A DNA stretch of 64,000 nucleotides from positions 1,240,001 to 1,304,000 of the forward strand of contig JAQOOI010000021.1 in assembly GCA_028554645.1 (NCBI GenBank). Reading direction: 5' to 3'. The number at the start of each line of letters is the position of its first letter. Within the stretch, counting starts at the first letter, position 1. The position numbers and the translations under genes were made by a program. Positions 34,687 through 46,465 of the stretch are shown here, one piece after another. Under the pieces are notes generated by a model, which made no database searches, had not been told where the DNA came from, and was given only the letters and a program-made list of their open reading frames with translations. This DNA is from Omphalotus guepiniiformis. Its lineage: Eukaryota > Basidiomycota > Agaricomycetes > Agaricales > Omphalotaceae.

Positions 34687-37600
34687 ATGCCTGCTAAACG
34701 GGGTCCCGAGAATGGGGAGACTTCTAATTTTCGGTCGCGCAAGAAGCAGAAACTAGCGGATGCGCGCGCAATTCCAGTACAAGCTCTCACTCCTCCCGGT
34801 CAAGTAGCGGGACCTTCAAGGCTTGGTCCGATCGCCAATGATTGTACGTCGACATGAGAATGTCCTGTGTTCTGGGAGCTCATGTGTGGCAAACTTTGTC
34901 TTTAGCTTCGAAGCAACTTCCAGGTGCCATTGATGTAGAAAGATTTGCAGAAGTGCGGTGTTTATCAATTCAAACGAAAGTGGCTGGCTCCTGTCCGTGT
35001 TACTCACACATTATTGATTCTAGGCTCGTGCCTTCGAAATCAACGCGATGCAGACAGCAATGAAGACAGCTCGGTGCGTGTAAAGTCTCATTTCGTTCAT
35101 GCCATTCCTGACAACTAGCACAGGCAAGCCTCGACCACGAGAGCATGGCAGGTGCTGCCACGGCATCTTCGTCGTCGGGCCGCCAGTCATGACGTTCGTC
35201 GCGTCCCCCTTCGCCTTCGCGATAAGGCGCGTGCGGAGGTAAAATATCTTATCTTGTGGTTGGTTGCCGTCCCAATCTGCTCCATAGATGGATCCTGTGA
35301 AGCGTAAGGCTCTTGGACGTTCTATGCCGAAGCTGGGGAAGGCAAAACGGCTACCCAGAACCGAAGTATTTCGAAGGCGACAACGTGAGTCTGCTGGACG
35401 ACATGAAGTCTCGTAATCTGTCTAATATATATGCGGTCAAGGCGAGAAAAGGTGGCTCGAAACTCATATCTGGCATGCGAAGCGAATGAAGATGGAGGAC
35501 ATGTGGGGTTACCGACTGGTATATGTGATTCTGATTACCCAGCTACTTGAAATACTGAAGCTGGGTTAGGCGGTGACACCTACAGAAAAGGCGTTCAGAC
35601 CATCTCATCGCGCTTCGTTACATGGGTCAATCCTTCATGACGCTTCTTATCAGTCGCTTGTTGAGCTCAAAGGACCGGGAAAAGTTCTGCGATCAATCTT
35701 GGAGTTGTGCTGTGATGTTCAAGGCCCGAGCCCAGGTACTCAGAGGTGCGTATATGCTTAGTCCATGTTTCCAAGCCAGTTCACTTTGCCTTCTACCTTC
35801 TAGGTTCGCAAGTGGATCACGAATATGCAGTACACACATATACGGAGCCGGGGACTACCCTTACAACCTTATCTGCCCCGCGTCGATCATGTGGAAGCCT
35901 CTTTCAGTGGCTGGTCCTGCTGGTCTCCAGAATAATACTTCCATGTGCAATATAGCCCAGGGCAAAGGAAAACAATCTGCTCCGGCATCTAATTGTGATA
36001 AAGAGAACAGAGCTGTTTGGTTATGGTTCCACCCTGCTGTATTTGATGAGGTGTTTACTGCTCTCCGTACTTCAACGTCGCTTGTACTAGACAACCTGAA
36101 GCGAGCTGGCTCACCGGAGGTTGAAGTTGAACTCGCGGATGTGAGGGGACAAATAGGCATGTTTGAAGTCATGGGGCCAAAGTCCAACCAAGTACTTCGG
36201 GGTGCACTGTCACCTGTCATGACTGATGTAAACGATGATTTTAAGAGAGTTCGTTATTTTATTTCATCATGCTTCTGACTAAACTGACCTCTGTCTAGTT
36301 TTGGACCTCTCTAGGTAGTCTTCAATCTTCGGGCTCGGTTCCGACTGGGATGATTATCGGCTTTGATTGTTATGACCCTCGCTTGAAGTGAGTTGCTGTT
36401 TCGATGAAACTAATCGGTATTTTTGAGACTGGATTTGCAGATTTCCTCCAAAGGACGCGAAAGTGAAGGCACCTACCGGTAACAATGTTTCGCCGCCCAT
36501 GCCAGTGTTCCCCACTGCAGCGCTTGCTTCAAGTCGAGTTTGGGACCAGAGTGTTCGCGACCAGCTGAAGAAACCACGATACACAAAGCAGAGTCTAGAT
36601 GAACGACGCGAAAAGGTATCAATACCTTTGACTTGCAAGCGCTTGAATCCTGATCTCTTATGTTTAGCACCTCATACCAGGCACCCCTTTGAATCCTCTT
36701 CGGAAAGATGATCGCGTCCCTGTCATCCTCATACAGAGATCTATTCAAGCACCAGGGCTGAATGACACCGAGGCTATCCATGGTTGGACCTTAATCTTCC
36801 CTGCTGGATGGTCTATGGCCTTCTTATCTCAGTTGACCTTCACTGGAACTCGTGTTGGAGGCCAGCGTGAACGGAAGACCCAGGCGTTTGAAGCAGGCGC
36901 AGCCTATTTTCCTCATGATTACCCTGCCACTCGAGCATATCAAATTCATGCCGCCCAGAGGAGAATACAGGAAAAAAGCAAGTGGATGCGGACACCGCCG
37001 GCAAAGAGAATAAATTACCAGAAGCTCGGAACGCGTAGTCCATGGGTGTCTGACTGGGAAGTTGTGTTGGGAATAAAAGAAGCACAAACTGAATTTAGCT
37101 CAGAAGCGGGAGAGGATCTTGTTAGTACCCAACGAGAAGAGCAAGCCGAAGCAAGTCTTGTGGAGGATCAAGATGGTATAATCATAGATGGTGCGGAACC
37201 CAGTGCGACTAGTGCGCAGCCATGGTTACTCCGTGGCTCGGACGTAACCCGTATCATCTCCAATATTCCCAAAGTATTCTTCCAAGGACAAAAACTCCTT
37301 CAGGATATCAATGAGTTACGGGGGAAACGATCCTTGAAAGCTCTGGACCCTAATTTAAAGCCTGATGATCTCTTCAAAGGCGCTATCGTAACTGTTCGAG
37401 TATCGATGTGCCTCAAAGGTTCTCCGGGGGATCTGGCTATCATTTATTCTATTCCCGATCATGAACTCAGGGACTGGCAACGTAGCATGAAAGAAGGTGG
37501 AGGGTTGGTGAAAGATTCTGTGGGCGAGGAAGTCACCATTTCAGTCAGTATCGCTTGTTCAAACAACCCTATAATCTGACTCTGACAATGATGTATATAG

Positions 37601-37891
37601 CTTGCAAACAGCGTGCCTTCTGAAAGCGCGATAATTGGATATATAACGTCTGGGGGCTTTTCACTTTCCCGCGGAGACGGGTATGCAACCGGGGCAATTT
37701 CCCTTTCCAAGTTGCTTGAGCTTCAGCAGCAAAGTGATAGGTAATTCTCATTAGTAACAGTCACGTTCGCTGCCAGCTCATTTTGCTTCAGATTTGCAGA
37801 CCACACCGGTTCAAGCGATCTACTCGTGAGGGTTCGAGATCGCGGTGGACATCAGTGCCGGCTTGCAGGTCTTCAAGTCTTACAGAACTGA
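34687..37891 (+). CDS. POP1: RNase P/MRP protein subunit POP1
   Basis: POP1 is the large scaffold protein of RNase P and RNase MRP, which process tRNA and rRNA precursors. The basic N-terminus (MPAKRGPENGETSNFRSRKK) fits nuclear import. The POP1 domain is visible: RAWQVLPRHLRRRAASHDV, VPLRLRDKARAEMDPVKR and KRWLETHIWHAKRMKMEDM, then GSILHDASYQSLVEL. The POPLD domain follows with HGWTLIFPAGWSMAFLSQL and FTGTRVGGQRERKT. The C-terminus includes SESAIIGYITSGGFSLSRG and GGHQCRLAGLQVLQN. About ten short introns interrupt it, and an acidic insert (REEQAEASLVEDQDG) sits after the POPLD core. The promoter is shared with a mitochondrial gene and carries a TTAGGG pair. Confidence 0.92.
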
Positions 37892-38079
37892 TGTAATGCA
37901 AGATAAAAGCGTGCTATGATCTGATTGTACTACCTACAGTGCAAGCGATCTCAAATGTACATTTCTTTAGTCCTTGATGGTTATGTGTATGATGTTGAAT
38001 ATGAGATGCAAGAGAGAAGAATTGAAGCGATGCAATAGATACGCGAAGGTACAAAGAATCAAAAAGATTAGCAGTAGCA

Positions 38080-39428
38080 TCACCCAACTTTCCATTTGTC
38101 GACCGCTGCCTGAACAAGTCTTCCCATCTCCTCTTTTGCCTGTTTCTTGGCACTGTCAGTGATACCCTCGAGTGCATCGAGCGCTCCAGGAGATGTTTGT
38201 AATGGATCAAACTCCAATAGATGACCGTCCTTCGTGGAAATGGTGACTGCGTATTTCCTTGTAATAGGATAAGGCGTCTCGAAGGAAGACGGTGGAAGTC
38301 CAGAATAATTATGCGTGGACTCAGCAAGGGTAGCGTCTGAATTATTACGTGAATGAAGTTGAGATGAGGTCCCAGCATAGAAGCTAGCTTGGGAATTTGC
38401 TCGAGATGGGGGTAGACCTGACACGAAGGAAGGATCTCGACGGATCGATATATTACTCTGCGTCCGCTTAAGTGTGCGAGCACCACTCGCTGCGACATCT
38501 TCCTCTTTTCCCTTCCAAAACGGATTGGCTAGCGGAGATCCATTGACACTGAGCATATGTTCATCTTCGCGAGGTAAGCGCATTGTTTGAGGATTGGAGA
38601 TATTTCGAGGATACATGGGTGTCTTGGATGGTAGCACGGGGTTGAAAGTAGACGTAGATGGAACACGCGTTCGTGGAACTGGGGCATTACTTGGCCTGTG
38701 TAGGGTAGGTTTCACAGGAGAAATTGGTCGCGATGATGCTCGAGGAGTATAGGTAGAAGTAGTAAAGGGAGGTTTCGCTTTCTGAGGGCTTGGTGAAGCA
38801 GGTATACGGTCCAACATTGTGCGAGGCTTGCTGGGGGTCTTCTCTCCAATTCCGAGCAGTCTTGATCGCTGTGCAGTCCCTGGCCCAGTAGACGACCCCG
38901 CCTTCTTTTGAGGTGATACGATTGTTGTAAGTCGAGCTTTACAAGACAATAAGCGTCTAGAAATATAAAAATTGCCGCAAACACATACCACTCTTCGAGG
39001 CTCTTGAAGATTCACCATCCTTGTGTACTATCTCAGCTTCTGCCGCCTCCTGACTGGCTACCCACTTCCTCTTCCTCGTCGCCTTATCAATCTCAACCGG
39101 ATCTTCTGCACCCTGTGCAGCTAATCTCTCCCTTTGAACTCCCCTCAGAGCTGCTTGTATATTTCCATTGTATTTCTCCCCGAATTCCTTCATAGTCATA
39201 GCTCGTACTTGTTTCGGTATCCGAGATACGTGTCCCTCTTGATGGAGCTTGAAGTTTTCTAGTCGATCTACGAGCCATGATTGAAACTGGCGAGTGCGAT
39301 GTACGACTAACAGCATGGTTGATTAAGGCGGAGGCCAGCAAATCAGACAAAATGTACTGACCTTCAAGGTCCAAGTTGGCTAGGAGCTGCTTCTTCTCTT
39401 CTTCATTGTACTTTGGCACCGAGCTCAT
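38080..39428 (-). CDS. NBL1: Borealin/Nbl1-like chromosomal passenger complex subunit
   Basis: Borealin links INCENP and survivin and helps place Aurora kinase at centromeres. The N-terminus MSSVPKYNEEEKKQLLANLD runs into the borealin helix: RTRQFQSWLVDRLENFKLH, then EGHVSRIPKQVRAMTMKEFG and KYNGNIQAALRGVQRERLA, which fits the Nbl1/borealin N-terminal domain. A long disordered middle is rich in Ser, Pro, Arg and Thr, with many S/T-P sites (KTPSKPRTMLDRIPASPSP, PISPVKPTLHRP), suggesting CDK regulation. A C-terminal folded region (RKYAVTISTKDGHLLEFD, then DSAKKQAKEEMGRLVQAAV) resembles the borealin C-terminal domain. Budding yeast Nbl1 is only the N-terminal part; this is the longer form. I chose ATG 39428; an in-frame ATG at 39461 would add 11 residues. 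Confidence 0.85.
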
Positions 39429-39599
39429 CGTCGATGCAGGCTGAAAGACGCGATAAGCCACGCCGCCGGCACTACTGTTGAAAGTCGTCGGGTGTGAGGG
39501 ACGGGGAAGGTCACGTGCGACGCGTTATAGACTAGAAAATTGTGGTTCGATGGAGCTTTGCGACCTTGTCATTAGTGGCCTCTTTCGTCTACGTTCACC

Positions 39600-41125
39600 A
39601 TGTCCTCTACTAAAGACGTTTATCTAGTCATTGGAGGAAGTGGTTTTGTCGGCAGACATATCGTCCAACAACTTCTGAATCGTGGCGACAATGTATCCGT
39701 TTTTGACATAGTTCAGCGATACCAAGACGTCCCTTTTTATTCAGGCGATATAAGTGACCAAGAACAGGTTTCTACCGCCCTGCGGAGGGTACGATTACTT
39801 ATTCTTTCTTCCATTCTTGTCTTACTCGAAATGCGATACAGAGCGGTACTACTTGTATAATACATACTGCATCTCCCCCGGCTGGTCTTAGTGACCCTGC
39901 GCTGTACTGGAAAGTGAACGTAGACGGAACAAAAGCTGTCATTGGTGCAGCTGTCGAAAATGGCGTTCGCAAATTAGTCTTCACCAGTTCTGCAGGGGTG
40001 GTCTTCAATGGCGCCAATCTCACGGACATGGACGAACGCCTGCCTCCTCCAAAACAGCCCATGGATGCATATAATGAATCCAAAGCAAAAGCGGAAGAGG
40101 CTGTCATTGCGGCGAATGGAAAGGGTGGTCTTTTAACTGTCGCCCTCAGACCTGCAGGTATTTTCGGGTATGTTTTTTGTCAAGTTCCCAAGTGAATATC
40201 TTTTGAATGTTTCTCATAGACCTGGTGACCGTCAGGTTATGGCGGGTTTGTATCGAGTATATGAAGCAAATCAGACTCACATCCAGATAGGGGATAATAA
40301 TAACCTCTTTGACTGGACTTATGTCGAGAACGTTGCCCATGCTCATCTTCTGGCGGCTGACAAGCTGGACACTCCCCCTCCCGCACCTCCTCTCGGCTCC
40401 TCGGAAAACTTACCTCTTGAGGCGCCAGCAATAAACGATGTCGAAATGGATATTCTCACCCGACCCCTGCCACCCATTGACCTCACTGTCGGTAAATACC
40501 GAATCCCCACTTCTCTAGCCCGACCGTTAGGTCCTTACGTCACCCCGCCTCCCAACGCTGATAAAATTCTTGCTGCTTTCGAGGCGCCGGGAGAGACTCT
40601 TGAATCCCGGCCTGTTGTGCGCACTCGATTCGACGCTCTTTCAGAACCAAACATTGCAAGAGCAAAATTGACGCATCCTGAAACTTCACCTCTTCAAGTC
40701 GCGGGACAAGTGTTCTACATAACAAATGGGGAACCTTGTTATTTCTGGGATCTGCCGAGACTGGTATGGCATAGATTGGACTCCATGTTCCCCGGGCATA
40801 GGAGAAAGAGGGGCCTCATTGTACTACCGCGTGCGGTCGGATTAGCACTTGCCTTTGGCGCGGAGTGCTGGGGTTGGTTGATTGGGAAGGAACCAGCTCT
40901 TACCAAGTTTAAGGTCACTTACAGTTGTGTTGACCGATGGCACAACATTGAGAAGGCACGGAGGATACTGGGATATGAACCGCAAGTTGGCCTTCGCGAC
41001 GGTGTGGAGAGGATGATTGAGGTGTGTTGTCTTCTCTCTTCTTTTTGTAAAGTTGTGCTGAAGTTATACATTCATAGTGGTGGCGGACAGAGTATGCTTC
41101 CGGAACTCACAAACTGGCCCACTAG
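39600..41125 (+). CDS. ERG26: Sterol-4-alpha-carboxylate 3-dehydrogenase (ERG26)
   Basis: ERG26 acts at the ER with ERG25 and ERG27 to remove the C-4 methyls of sterols in ergosterol synthesis, oxidising the 3-hydroxyl as it decarboxylates. The start MSSTKDVYLVIGGSGFVGRH holds the Rossmann GGSGFVG. The SDR active-site pair is in DAYNESKAKAEEAV (Y and K), with LVFTSSAGVVFNG before it. LRPAGIFGPGDRQVMAGL and NLFDWTYVENVAHAHLLA are family blocks. The C-terminal half has an unusually long Pro-rich insert (DTPPPAPPLGSSENLPLE through PPPNADKILAAFEAPG) before FYITNGEPCYFWDLPRLVWH. The gene ends EWWRTEYASGTHKLAH after a last intron near 41021-41078. The other introns are near 39788-39840 and 40170-40220. 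Confidence 0.9.
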
Positions 41126-41600
41126 CAAGGACTATTCATACCCATTTTTCTACATATAAGTACTTACATACTGAAGGAGTTCTTTTAATCACACTGCCTT
41201 TCCAGTGCCAGGACCAGGAGATAGGTTCGGACAAACATGACGTTCAGTGCAATGCTCGTCGCTCAATCACTACAGCCTCTCGCAGAGCGCGAAAATGTTA
41301 CATGAACCAGCTCGATGGAAAAGGAGATAATTACCGTACTGGCAACCTGTCATATCTGGCATGCACAGGGTGGATAAGTTGAACTTGATGAAAACCATCG
41401 AAGTACAACAATTATTTAAGCATTCCTCGATCCTGCCGCAAGACATGATTTCGAAGAGTATATAAGCTCCCGAAGAGCGGTTGGCTTTGTCTGGGTCTCC
41501 TTCGCCCCGTAAAATGTGCATGCTATAAATACTGGTAAGACGTATGATACAATGCCTCAAAATTCAATTAAACTGTGGCTAAATAGTTAGTATTGATTAT
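41126..41600. other. Convergent 3' regions of ERG26 and ARL8
   Basis: A gap between convergent genes. Short ORFs on both strands were not recognised. It is presumed to hold the two 3' untranslated regions. Confidence 0.5.
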
Positions 41601-42774
41601 TTAGTGACTCCTTCCTGATAGCCATTGCATGACTATGTCTCTATAAGACGTGTGCTAGGCAATCAGCGTAGAACCTATTGGTCACTAGTAGAAAGACGAA
41701 CAAGTTGTGCTGAGACTTCATAGAACACTGTTGAAGTAGTGAGTTTGATTAATCTTAAATACACGTAGATCACGTACTGAATAGCACTAGCAAGATTCAA
41801 AGTCAGTCAATGTTGTACGCTGCATGACGCTTCGGTGTACTTACTGAAACTGGTCGATCGTTTATCTTGTCCAGTTGTCTGAAGATTGCGGCGGTTTCAA
41901 TGAAAGATTGCTGGGGAGAGGAACAAACGTACAGTGCAGGTATTAGTTCTTTTACCGATGCGTGACCTTCAACGTCGTTCTTGTTTCCCAACTACGCGGT
42001 AGTGGAATTAAGTCAGTTGCAATGAATAACATAGGAGCCGCGTACGACAAGGAGGGGTACGCCAATTAAACTAGACTGTGAAAGCAATTGGTGCAACTCA
42101 AAGCGTGCCGTATTGAATTTTTCTTGCTGCTCGCGACATTTTAGCCTGATGTCCTGACACAAGTTCAACAAAGGACGCACATCTGCTGAGTCTACTACGA
42201 AACTGAGCAGATTCAGGTGATTTGCTACCAGTAAGGATGTAGTCTACTACGAAAACTATAGCGTCGACACCGTTGCAGTATCTCTCCCACATTGACCGGA
42301 ACTTGGGTTGACCTATGTCAGACTACGATCGGTTTGACGCCAAAAAGGACCAAACATATACCACATACCTGCAACATCCCATATCTTGAGAGTAACGTTT
42401 CCTTTCCTCACTTTCCTGAAATTGAACGCGACCGTCGGCACGACCTCCTCACTCCACTGCGCATTGATAGGTATCAAGACTTGACTTCTGCAACACTTGA
42501 ACGTGCTATGCACAACACACCTGTCCAGATCCAATGACATTAACAAAAGAAGTTTTACCAGACGCCTGGATGAAGATGTGATTCTTGAGAATATGTAAAT
42601 GACTGTTTGAGTTGCTATGACGCTCAGACCTGAAGACCGATGACCGCAATTTCAGCGGCTTTGGAGAAAAAGAGTCTACAACGTAAATCAGAAATGGATT
42701 TTCGACTAAATGAGATAAAATAGAAGGACATACGCAGAGAACCACTGAAGGATGGATCCAAAAAAGCCTGGCAT
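41601..42774 (-). CDS. ARL8: ARL8-like small GTPase (lysosome/vacuole positioning)
   Basis: ARL8 sits on lysosomal or vacuolar membranes and links them to motors and tethers. The N-terminus [20 protein letters not shown] is amphipathic and lacks Gly2, as in ARL8. G motifs: [73 protein letters not shown]. It continues [57 protein letters not shown]. There are about nine introns with tiny exons between. All are GT-AG except one: between VFVVD and SAD a 52-nt piece bounded by a 14-bp direct repeat must go, and no GT-AG pair can remove it in frame. The next exon (SAD) is only about 11 nt before a normal intron. Identity of the gene is secure; splicing at that point is odd. Confidence 0.9.
42189..42254. 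repeat. 14-bp direct repeat bounding a non-canonical ARL8 intron
   Basis: AGTCTACTACGAAA occurs at 42189-42202 and again at 42241-42254, exactly 52 bp apart. One copy plus the 38 bp between them must be lost from the mRNA to join VFVVD to SAD in frame. Confidence 0.85.
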
Positions 42775-42919
42775 ATCTGATATTAAAGAAGTTACAGCTC
42801 GACTTCATGGAGCGTCAGTGATGAAATCGAGCCACGTGATAATCTACCCGATCTCACGTGACTACCTTTTTTTTTTCCAGCGCGGTCACTCATACACCAT
42901 CTTTTCACTGAGGCGGTCA

Positions 42920-45900
42920 ATGAGACCTCAGACTCAAACCCAGCTCGTATCCTTGTCTTCTCGTTTATCTCGCTCCTTGTTTACGGCTCCTCCGCGTAAC
43001 AAGGCTAGGACTCTAGCAAAATTATCGCCGAAGCCAGAGACGAATTCTCTATCATTGAAATTACGAGCTACTACAGGAAGAGCAGTAGTCAAATCATCAG
43101 GGGAGGTGCTGGATCAAGCTCAGAGAGAAAAAGAAGGTGTCGTAGATGCTCTGAGGAACGCATTGTGGTCTCCACCTGAAGAGAAAAAACATAAAAAGAA
43201 GAAGAAGAAGGACGAGGCTGTAACCCCAAATACAGACAACCTTCACGATGCAGGTGCCTCCGAGCGTTTTCAGCAAATGTACGGGGTGGAAGGGTGGACA
43301 AAAGAGGACTGGAAAGAGGACTGGGGTGAAGATAGTAAGTAAACTTCCTCAACTATACTTGCTGGTCTTTTATTCGAGAATTAGAACTGAAACCTCAGGG
43401 GAGTAACTCAGAAGCAAAATACAGAACAAGTGTTCGGACAACTACTCCCCCTCACCTTGACGAAGGTTTGCCAATTACTTTTTCCAGGCGAGTAGAGGGA
43501 TTGCTCGAGGACGTAACAAAGAATGTCCTTGAAGACCTTCCTCCGCCTACAAAGCAACAGCCTGTTGCCACCCTCGAACACGGATTAGAACGTGTTTTGT
43601 TCAAGTCAGTGATTAAATTCTTATCGTGGTTTGGTCTGACCAGGAAATAATAGCCCTGGAGTTCACTGGCTACGCGATCCTCGATCCCGTGTATATAATT
43701 ACCCACCTGCATTGGGTATTATCCCAAAAGTATTTGACTTTGCTTTCGAACGTCTTACTGGATTTATTCGGAGTTCACGCGATCAGGTATGTACCATCCT
43801 GAGACGTTGCCGGGATGTCGTCCATTTACTCGCAGGATTGTAGGATCTGTGGTCCCTAGCGAATGCAGAGAATCGGAAATTTGCAGGATCGACTTCTTCT
43901 CTTTCAGGCATGCTTTGTCATATTTATTTCTTACTTTCCGGTAATAAGCAAGTGGATATAAGTCCGATGAGTTTGGAATACCGCAAAGAGGCACGTCTAT
44001 GTTCACTGTTTATTGATTATTTCTGAACATGTATGTTAGTCGACGAACTTCACTCCCGGACAACGAATGGCCGCGTCCGTCATGTTCAATTACAAAGATG
44101 GCGTCTACTTGATTGATTCCGATCCGACTAAGCAAGATATGACTGAAAAGAATATCTTGACATGGATGGGCACACTACTGGAAAAATATCTCACTATGAC
44201 ATCAAAAGAGTTCTTAACGTACATGCGCTCCCAACCCTCTCAAACAAAGGTGCTAGAGGAGCCTGTGAGGGAAGCATATCGGTACTCTAAGGTGTGTATG
44301 GTTCATTTGTTTCGTAACGAACGAATTCCTTGACGTGTATCTTAGTCGGATAAATTCGTGATGCGCTCTCAACTAGATTGCCACGATAAACGACTCCCCG
44401 GGACAGGAGTGTTTGATATAAAAACCCGTGCATGCCTTCCTATACGTATGGACATTCTCAATTTCAAGGTTAGATGAATTCATTTGTGCCAGTGTCGCTA
44501 CGTTGGCTGACTTGGTCCTAGGAAAACTCCGGTTATCTCATCCGCCAAAATCAAGGACTTATGGAAAGTTTTGAAAGAGAGTACTACGATCTTATTCGTT
44601 CAGCCTTCCTCAAATATTCTTTTCAAGTGCGTATCGGAAACATGGATGGAGTATTTGTCGCATATCACAACACTGCGCGAGTGTTTGGGTTCCAATACGT
44701 TCCTCTGGAAGACATGGACCGTCGTATCTTCGGTGAAGCACCGGGCACTGGCGATAGAGTTTTCCAGAAATGCGTAGAAATGCTAGAGCTGGTGGCTGAA
44801 GAAATCACTTCATGCTTCCCTGGCCAAGTCAGTGTTTTACTCTTTTGGGCTATCGCTGTCGTTGATCTCTCTAACTTACGTTTTAAAAAGTCGGTACGAT
44901 GTACGTTTGAGACTGAAGACGGAGGCGCCAGGGATATGAATGTCTGGATTGAGCCTGTGGATTGGTCTCCACCATCTTCAGAATCTTCGACATCCTCCGG
45001 CTTAGACAGCAAAAGCGAAAATCTGCGGCCTATCAGACAACTCGTTGTGAGTGCATCCAGTTTCTCCGGAAACTCGCCGGCCAAGGGGGCAAAATGTGTG
45101 CCGACAATGGACAAACCTTGTGCGTGATATTGCAGTTTTGTTTTGGGTCGTATGGGCTGAACTCTCCGTTCTTTCGCTACAGGGACAGTGTACTGGTCGA
45201 TTAAACGTCTCAACTCCGGTCCCGGGCGAGATGATGATGTTCGAGCGGGATTGCGCGCGGCAAAAGAAAGACAATTCCGTGCCCTCGTTCTTCCCGCTGG
45301 TGTTTCTCCAGAGAAGATACAAGAGTGGTGGGAAGGACTTGACTTTGGCGGAGTTGGCAAGACAGCCCATGTGCCAGTTGCTCCAATTGATGGGGAGGAT
45401 GGGGAGGATGCAGAACTTGATATTAATGCGCTCCTTGAGCGCAACGAAGCGGCGGAGCAAGTTACAACAAACGCTGCTGCTGAGGCGTCATCGAACAAAT
45501 CGGACTCGTTTTGGACAGAATATTTTGTTCATCCGGATCGAAGAATTCAGGAACTGCGTAGTATTGCGCGACAAGGCAGGGAAGACACCATCAAGTTAGC
45601 GCTAGAAGAGCGGGGGAAGCCGAGGGTCCTCTTGGGTGTTGGGGAGGTAGAATGGGAAGATGCCGTGGCTGAAGCGGAGATTGAGGAGCGAGAACGAGCA
45701 GCCGAAGAGCTTGCTCGAAAGGAAGAAATGGAAAAGAAGATGCTGGAGGAAATGCGCCTACAACAAGAGCAAGAAGCGGCAAAATCTGACGAGCTACTGT
45801 CAGCAGATGTCAAGCCTCTCGGGGAGGTTTCAGATTTCAGCAGTTGGCGTCCCTCCATGGAACGGCTGTCTTCGCCTAAAAGCGCAGTGTCGGTAGAGGA

Positions 45901-46465
45901 TAACCATGGTTCTATTACGGATGCGGCTCAAGCTGTATCAGAGGATGAGATGGATATACAGGCAAATGCGGCTCAGCAGGACGATACACCAGATACCGCG
46001 ACCTGGGCACTGGCCGAACATGAGGAAGTATCCGCGGCTGAGGAAGATCACAGAGAAGCGGATGTGCATGCATCGTTGCCTCAAGACCCTCCCAACCATG
46101 ATACATTACCGGCGGAGATGCTAGATATCGATGATGTATCCTCGTCTGTGGAAGTAGACAGCGGCATTCGAGGGATATCAGATGTCGAGGGTGATGCGCT
46201 GTCTGTTGAAGTTGAAGATACGGATAAATCAGCTGTGCTCGAAGGTGATGTTTCACCAGTCGATAAAAAAGAAGGCGAGACCTCCACTCCAGTGCAGGAT
46301 TCTGGTAAGTGTGAGTATTCATGTCGCTCTTGTGCATGTGCTCATTGCTCTTCCAAAGTGTCTACGCAACCTAGTGGATCCAATGAATCCCCTACATCGA
46401 ATTTCGAATCTTCTCGTTCCACACCAGGACTACCACAAAAGTCAAATGATATCTCTTCGTCATAA
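42920..46465 (+). CDS. PET127: PET127-like mitochondrial RNA-processing protein with long acidic tail
   Basis: Yeast PET127 is a mitochondrial membrane protein needed for 5' trimming and turnover of mitochondrial RNAs. The N-terminus (MRPQTQTQLVSLSSRLSRSL) has the charge pattern of a targeting peptide. The conserved domain includes GVHWLRDPRSRVYNYPPALG, FDFAFERLTGFIRSSRDQD, GRVRHVQLQ-free variant MAASVMFNYKDGVYLIDSD, DKFVMRSQLDCHDKRLPGTG, VFDIKTRACLPIRMDI and FLKYSFQVRIGNMDGVFVAY. Introns are short and canonical. The last 425 codons form a single exon; after the conserved core comes a helical stretch (EERERAAEELARKEEMEKKM), then about 200 residues rich in Asp, Glu and Ser ending PGLPQKSNDISSS. 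That tail is not part of the family core. The gene is divergent from ARL8, 145 bp apart. Confidence 0.87.
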
